From Bifidobacterium choladohabitans (GTDB lineage Bacteria; Actinomycetota; Actinomycetes; Actinomycetales; Bifidobacteriaceae), in the NCBI RefSeq assembly GCF_016102005.1, contig NZ_JACFPL010000001.1:248001-312000 (forward strand): a DNA stretch of 64,000 nucleotides, given 5' to 3'. The notes below the pieces were generated by a model. It was not told where the DNA came from. It searched no databases and saw only the letters and a list, made by a program, of their open reading frames with translations. Below are positions 59,913-64,000 of the stretch, piece by piece. Every line of letters starts with the position of its first letter. The first letter of the stretch is position 1. The position numbers were made by a program, and so were the translations under genes.

Positions 59913-61541
59913 CTACTTGGTGACCTGATTGTAGACAGGCAGACCCATGTATCCGAAAGGAGCCTGCCGAACCTGCTTTCCGGCCACTGCAGAGACCTTC
60001 CTGTACCAGAGGGGCAGCACCGGAAGATCCTTGAAGAGGACGGCCTCGGCCTGGCGGTAATCCTGCATGGCTTCTTCCTGATCGGTCTTGGACGCGGCGC
60101 AGGAAAGAATGGCATCATATTCCGCGCTCTTGTAGTCCCCGTTATTTAGCCCCTTGCCATCGGCCTGGCTGGAGGCATATCCCTGAACCAGGTAGCCTTC
60201 GGGGTGGGGATAGTCCGAGGTGATGCCCGAATTGAAAATACTGTTGACCTGACGGTTATGAACCGCCGTATTGAATTCCTTACCCGTCGGGAAGATATTC
60301 GGTGCCGTCTTGATGCCCAGAACCTGGGCGTACTCATGCAGAACCGCATCAACCCAGTCCTTGTCGGTCCCGTCGGCGCTGTAAGCGATGCGAAGCGTGC
60401 CCTCCCAAGGAGCGATGGCGTCAGCCTTCTTCCAGAGTTTGCGGGCCAGGTCCGGATCGTGGTCCAGCACCTCCCTGCCTTTGATGTCGGAGGCATGCCC
60501 CCTGATGGTCGGGGCAAGGAAATCAGTGGCCGGCGTAACTGAGCCAGCGAAGACCTTGTCCGCTATTTTCGCGCGATCCAGGGCATATGACAGTGCCGCC
60601 CGGCGAAGGGCGCCTTCCTGCCCCTGGAAATGCTGCAGACCTTGCGGAATGGTCAGCGACCGGAAGGCCGGCCCCGGCTTGATCAAGGGTTGCAGGCCCG
60701 AATCGGTATGGAAGGTTTTCAAACGGGAGACCGGAACCGTATCGAGCACGTCCAGGTGGCCGGCTTGGACATCGGCATAGGCGGCATCAAGACTCTGGTA
60801 GTCTCTGAACTCCAGGCTTCCGTTACGGGCCTTGCGCGGTCCCTTGTATGAGGGGTCCTTCTCCAGCTTAATACCCTGATTGGGTACCCATGATTTGAAG
60901 CGGTAGGGCCCGTTCCCGATCGGTTTCCTGCCGAAGGCCTTGATGTCCTTGTAGGCGGATGCCGGCAGCGGCAGGAAGGCCACATCTCCCACCTTGTAGG
61001 GGAAGGAGGAATCCGGCTTGTCCATGGTCACCTCCAGGGTCAGGTCGTCAACCACCCGAAGACCGGATAGAGGGGCCTTGGGGTCGCCATGCTCATCCTG
61101 CACCTGCTGGTACCCGGCGATGGTCGAAAAAGCCGAGGCCCCCAGCTGTCCATTGGCCGCATTCGCCGCAAAGGACCAGGAATCCGCATAGGTCTTGGCT
61201 GTGATCTTCTCCCCGTTGCTGAAGGTAAGCCCCGGCTTGAGGACAATCGTGTACCGGCTGGCATCCTCATTGGGAGTAATCGATTTGGCCTGAACCAGGG
61301 TCATCCCGCCCTTGGCATCGAAGGTGACCAAACCATCGAAGAGCTGGGTCACCACCTTCCAGCCCGCAGTGTCGTTGGTGCTGGAGGGAATCAGGGGAGC
61401 TGTAGGCTCGGCATTGTTGACGCTGATGGCGGCCTGTGGGTCGACCCGGTCTTCCTGGGGAGCCTGGGAGGTGCCACAGGCGCCCGCTGCCAGGACGAGC
61501 GGAAGCACCACTGCTGCGATGTAGGAACGAAGCTTGGTCAT
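59913..61541 (-). CDS. Oligopeptide-binding lipoprotein (solute-binding family 5)
   Basis: 542 residues. Lipoprotein signal with YIAAVVLPLVLAAGAC (lipobox AGAC, Cys22 from the 61541 start), then family-5 domain: NNAEPTAPLIPSSTNDTAGWKVVTQLFDGL, RYTIVLKPGLTFSNGEKITAKTYADSW, GNGPYRFKSWV and YLVQGYASSQADG. GGAAGGG precedes the ATG at 61541; the frame to 61577 is less likely. No permease or ATPase gene accompanies it, so it would have to serve a transporter encoded elsewhere. A stem AGGTCCG/CGGACCT (59895-59914) overlaps the stop. Confidence 0.93.
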   Translation of the reverse strand: MTKLRSYIAAVVLPLVLAAGACGTSQAPQEDRVDPQAAISVNNAEPTAPLIPSSTNDTAGWKVVTQLFDGLVTFDAKGGMTLVQAKSITPNEDASRYTIVLKPGLTFSNGEKITAKTYADSWSFAANAANGQLGASAFSTIAGYQQVQDEHGDPKAPLSGLRVVDDLTLEVTMDKPDSSFPYKVGDVAFLPLPASAYKDIKAFGRKPIGNGPYRFKSWVPNQGIKLEKDPSYKGPRKARNGSLEFRDYQSLDAAYADVQAGHLDVLDTVPVSRLKTFHTDSGLQPLIKPGPAFRSLTIPQGLQHFQGQEGALRRAALSYALDRAKIADKVFAGSVTPATDFLAPTIRGHASDIKGREVLDHDPDLARKLWKKADAIAPWEGTLRIAYSADGTDKDWVDAVLHEYAQVLGIKTAPNIFPTGKEFNTAVHNRQVNSIFNSGITSDYPHPEGYLVQGYASSQADGKGLNNGDYKSAEYDAILSCAASKTDQEEAMQDYRQAEAVLFKDLPVLPLWYRKVSAVAGKQVRQAPFGYMGLPVYNQVTK

Positions 61542-61646
61542 AGTAGGACCCTTCCTGCCCGGTATGGGCCTTGTCACAGCTGCACAAGAAACACCGAGTC
61601 ATTAAACATATGGTCAATACAGTCGGTTTGGCGAGGATGCCGATAT

Positions 61647-62273
61647 TCAGACCTGCCTGACATCCTGCCCGGATGCCAGCCGATCCAGGGCACCGGTGCT
61701 GCCGATGGCCCGGAAGAGGAACCAGCTGACCAGTCCAGCAAGAACCACTCCACTGATCAGCTCGCAGATGGTGCCGATGATCCCCCTCGGGCTGAGGAGG
61801 GAGACCCCCTGATAGTAGAAGGCCAGGAGAAAAGCGTTATAGACCAAGGCTATCAGGATACCCCCCAGAACGGTCGTTCCCAGGGTCCACCGGCGGTAGC
61901 GGAATATTCCGAAGGCCAGCTCCGCGCAAAGGGCCTCAACGATGGCCTCCACCAAAATCATCGGCACGTTATAGGCGTTGCCAGGCAGAATCTCGACCAG
62001 GACACTGATGATGCCGACATAGACGGCCGCGCCGGGCTTGCGCAGTATCAAGAGGGACAGGGTACAGGGAAAGTAGAAGACCCCATGCAAAAGGGCCGCC
62101 GCCCCGGGAAGAAGGGCCGTCATCAGCGGGAATATCCACGAGGCGAGCAGGCTGGCCAACCAGTAAATCAACCCCGACACCGCGCCCAGGCCGGCACCGA
62201 CCGCAATGTCAAGCGGCCTCCAGCGCAACCGATGAGATGCGGAAACCCGACCCTGTTGCTGTTTTACCGTCAT
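61647..62273 (-). CDS. ECF transporter S component, YkoE (HMP/thiamine) type
   Basis: 208 residues, five or six hydrophobic segments: DIAVGAGLGAVSGLIYWLASLL at the N-terminus, FPCTLSLLILRKPGAAVYVGIISVLVEILPGN, IVEALCAELAFGIFRY and GIIGTICELISGVVLAGLVSWFLF. The E-x3-PG-N and E-A segments fit the YkoE group that binds thiamine or its pyrimidine precursor. GGGAG precedes the ATG at 62271-62273. The ATPases and T component are not adjacent. Ligand is inferred from family only. Confidence 0.8.
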   Translation of the reverse strand: MTVKQQQGRVSASHRLRWRPLDIAVGAGLGAVSGLIYWLASLLASWIFPLMTALLPGAAALLHGVFYFPCTLSLLILRKPGAAVYVGIISVLVEILPGNAYNVPMILVEAIVEALCAELAFGIFRYRRWTLGTTVLGGILIALVYNAFLLAFYYQGVSLLSPRGIIGTICELISGVVLAGLVSWFLFRAIGSTGALDRLASGQDVRQV

Positions 62274-62578
62274 CGATACTCCCTTACGACCGTCATAGAG
62301 CCGACGGCCCGTTCCTCATGCGCACAGCGATGGGAAGGGACCCGCCCAAGCCGGCAAAGGCCCATCCGGCGTTCCTTGACCTGCGCATACCGGGCGGGAA
62401 CGTCGACTCAAGGCTACCCCGACTACGGCGGCAGAACCAGGGTCTGGTCATAGGTCTTGTTTATAGGTGGCCATCCGCCTGACTGACCTTGCTTATCAGC
62501 CCGGCGCATAAGTCAGAAGTTCCCACTACCATGAATGCAGTTTGCACTGTCTTTTCTATGGTTCTGTGAGGTAGCTTC
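62274..62578. other. Divergent intergenic region, ykoE-like gene and ettA
   Basis: 305 bases without a gene. On the minus strand (leader of the YkoE-like gene) it can fold strongly: CGTTCC/GGAACG, CCCGCCC/GGGCGGG and GCCGG/CCGGC pairs at about 62340-62400. A thiamine-pyrophosphate riboswitch would be expected for a YkoE gene, but its CTGAGA and terminal GAACCTGAT signatures are not seen. On the plus strand GAGG lies before the ettA start. Confidence 0.4.
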
Positions 62579-64000
62579 TTGGCCGAATTCATTTATCAGA
62601 TGATCAAGGCGCGCAAGTCCTTCGGCGACCGCGTCATCCTGGACGATGTGACCCTGAGTTTCCTGCCCGGCGCCAAAATTGGCGTGGTGGGCCCCAACGG
62701 CATGGGCAAGTCCACCCTGCTGCGGATCATGGCCGGCCTGGACACTGTCAGCAACGGCGAGGCACAGCTCACCCCCGGCTATACGGTAGGCATCCTCCAG
62801 CAGGAGCCGCCGCTGGACGATGACAAGACCGTCGGCGAGAACATTCGCATGGCCTTCGGCGACATCATGAGCAAGGTGGACCGCTTCAACCAAATCGGCG
62901 AGCAGATGGCAGACCCCAACGCCGATTACGACGCCCTCATGACCGAGATGGGCCAGCTTCAGGAGCAGATCGATGCCGCCAACGGCTGGGACCTTGACTC
63001 CCAGCTGGACCAGGCCATGGATGCCCTGCAGTGCCCCGACCCGGACACCCCGGTCTCGGTCATTTCGGGAGGCGAGCGCCGCCGCGTGGCTCTATGTCGG
63101 CTGCTGCTTGAGGCCCCCGACCTGCTCCTGCTGGACGAGCCCACCAACCACTTGGATGCCGAGTCCATCCTCTGGCTGGAACAGTACCTGCACACCTACA
63201 AGGGCGCCGTCCTGGCCGTGACCCACGACCGGTACTTCCTGGACAACGTGGCTGAGTGGATCTGCGAGGTGGACCGTGGCCACCTCTACCCCTACCAGGG
63301 CAACTACTCCACCTACTTGGAGACCAAGGCCAAGCGTCTGGAGGTCCAGGGCCAGAAGGATGCCAAGCTGGCCAAGCGTCTCAACAGCGAACTGGAATGG
63401 GTCCGCTCCTCACCCAAGGCCCGGCAGGCCAAGAACAAGGCCCGTCTGGAGCGCTACGAGCAGATGGAGAACGAGGCGCGGAACAACAAGAAGCTGGACT
63501 TCTCCGAGATCCAGATTCCGCCGGGGCCCCGCCTGGGCTCCAAGGTGCTGGAGGCCGAGCACATCCACAAGGCCTTCGGCGACCGCGTCCTGATCGACGA
63601 CCTGAGCTTCACCCTGCCTCGAAACGGCATTGTGGGCGTCATCGGCCCCAACGGCGTGGGCAAGTCCACGCTCTTCAAGACCATAGTGGGCCTGGAACCG
63701 CTGACTTCGGGCACCCTGGAGGTCGGCGACACGGTCAAGATCTCCTATGTGGATCAGAACCGCGAGGGCATCGACCCCAACAAGAACCTCTGGGAGGTGG
63801 TCTCCGGAGGGCTGGACTTCATCGAGGTCGGCGGCGTCGAGGTGCCCACCCGCGCCTATGTGGCCTCCTTCGGCTTCAAAGGCTCGGACCAGCAGAAGCC
63901 GGCTGGCGTCCTCTCCGGCGGAGAGCGCAACAGGCTGAACCTGGCACTCACCCTCAAGCAGGGCGGCAACCTGCTCCTGCTGGACGAGCCCACCAACGAT
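62579..64000 (+). CDS. ettA: Energy-dependent translational throttle protein EttA, 3' end missing
   Basis: ABC-F ATPase that gates the ribosome by cellular energy state. Start is a TTG at 62579 with GAGG about six bases upstream: AEFIYQMIKARKSFGDRVIL. First ABC domain: GPNGMGKST, VISGGERRRVALCRLL, LLLLDEPTNHLDAESILWLE. Then the arm/linker region (SPKARQAKNKARLERYEQM) and second domain: GPNGVGKST, VLSGGERNRLNLAL, LLLLDEPTND at the window end. About 474 codons are present of a normal ~555. The ESILWLE and LSGGERNR patterns match EttA rather than other ABC-F subtypes. Confidence 0.93.
   Translation, partial: MAEFIYQMIKARKSFGDRVILDDVTLSFLPGAKIGVVGPNGMGKSTLLRIMAGLDTVSNGEAQLTPGYTVGILQQEPPLDDDKTVGENIRMAFGDIMSKVDRFNQIGEQMADPNADYDALMTEMGQLQEQIDAANGWDLDSQLDQAMDALQCPDPDTPVSVISGGERRRVALCRLLLEAPDLLLLDEPTNHLDAESILWLEQYLHTYKGAVLAVTHDRYFLDNVAEWICEVDRGHLYPYQGNYSTYLETKAKRLEVQGQKDAKLAKRLNSELEWVRSSPKARQAKNKARLERYEQMENEARNNKKLDFSEIQIPPGPRLGSKVLEAEHIHKAFGDRVLIDDLSFTLPRNGIVGVIGPNGVGKSTLFKTIVGLEPLTSGTLEVGDTVKISYVDQNREGIDPNKNLWEVVSGGLDFIEVGGVEVPTRAYVASFGFKGSDQQKPAGVLSGGERNRLNLALTLKQGGNLLLLDEPTND

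Noticed and set aside
62274-62578. TPP riboswitch upstream of the YkoE-like gene
   Set aside because: A GGGG-TAGCC segment and several stems are present, but the CTGAGA and GAACCTGAT core signatures are not, so the class could not be supported.

Overview
The window is about 60% G+C, densely coded and almost free of mobile DNA. Gene content and order point to an actinobacterium, most likely the genus Bifidobacterium: a GH42 beta-galactosidase, an oxidative L-fucose pathway, luxS next to recQ, the prfB-ftsE-ftsX-hydrolase-smpB block and the rpmE-prfA-prmC-tsaC-wecA-like block. This is inferred from family knowledge; the species cannot be named from the sequence alone.

Layout. 1-3.3 kb (minus): dGTPase (cut by the left edge), Ohr peroxidase, alanine racemase and a GNAT. 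3.4-9.8 kb: a LacI regulator divergent from a five-gene L-fucose operon (fuconate dehydratase, fucose dehydrogenase, FucP permease, fuconolactonase, keto-deoxy-fuconate aldolase) closed by a strong terminator. 9.9-12.4 kb: recQ and luxS. 12.6-17.9 kb: a complete Opp/Dpp-type peptide ABC importer. 18.0-23.7 kb: coaX overlapping a GH42 beta-galactosidase tail to tail, then an RluA-type pseudouridine synthase and glmS. 23.7-26.6 kb: a polar amino-acid ABC importer. 26.9-33.2 kb: smpB, a CHAP hydrolase, ftsX, ftsE with a very long C-terminal tail, prfB and a 43-residue membrane protein. 33.3-43.6 kb: dapD, gltA, map, an HdeD-like protein, a neprilysin-type peptidase, an atypical SSB, an AP endonuclease and proS.

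43.6-47.0 kb is the clearest accessory segment: an AT-rich leader followed by a three-gene ABC exporter-like cassette with two poorly known membrane proteins. 47.2-56 kb returns to housekeeping genes: GNAT, a PIF1/RecD-like helicase, orn, guaB, a WecA-like transferase, tsaC, prmC, prfA and rpmE. 56.1-59.1 kb holds a diacetyl/acetoin reductase and a divergent malY/YheO-like pair. 59.1-59.77 kb has no long gene, but carries a near-consensus promoter, a 27-codon ORF with a good ribosome-binding site, and a multi-hairpin region next to tRNA-Met. 59.9-64 kb: a solo oligopeptide-binding lipoprotein, a YkoE-like ECF S component, and ettA (cut by the right edge).

How the genes work together. The fucose operon would take up L-fucose and convert it to pyruvate and lactaldehyde; no fucosidase or lactaldehyde reductase is present here. 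The prfB-to-smpB run joins translation release and rescue to FtsEX-controlled wall hydrolysis. The rpmE-to-wecA run joins translation termination factors to N6-threonylcarbamoyl-adenosine formation and cell-wall glycopolymer initiation. The items most worth follow-up are the FtsE tail, the cryptic unit at 59.14-59.6 kb, the orphan ABC cassette, the tip-less SSB with a large inverted repeat upstream, and phased repeats in front of the amino-acid importer.
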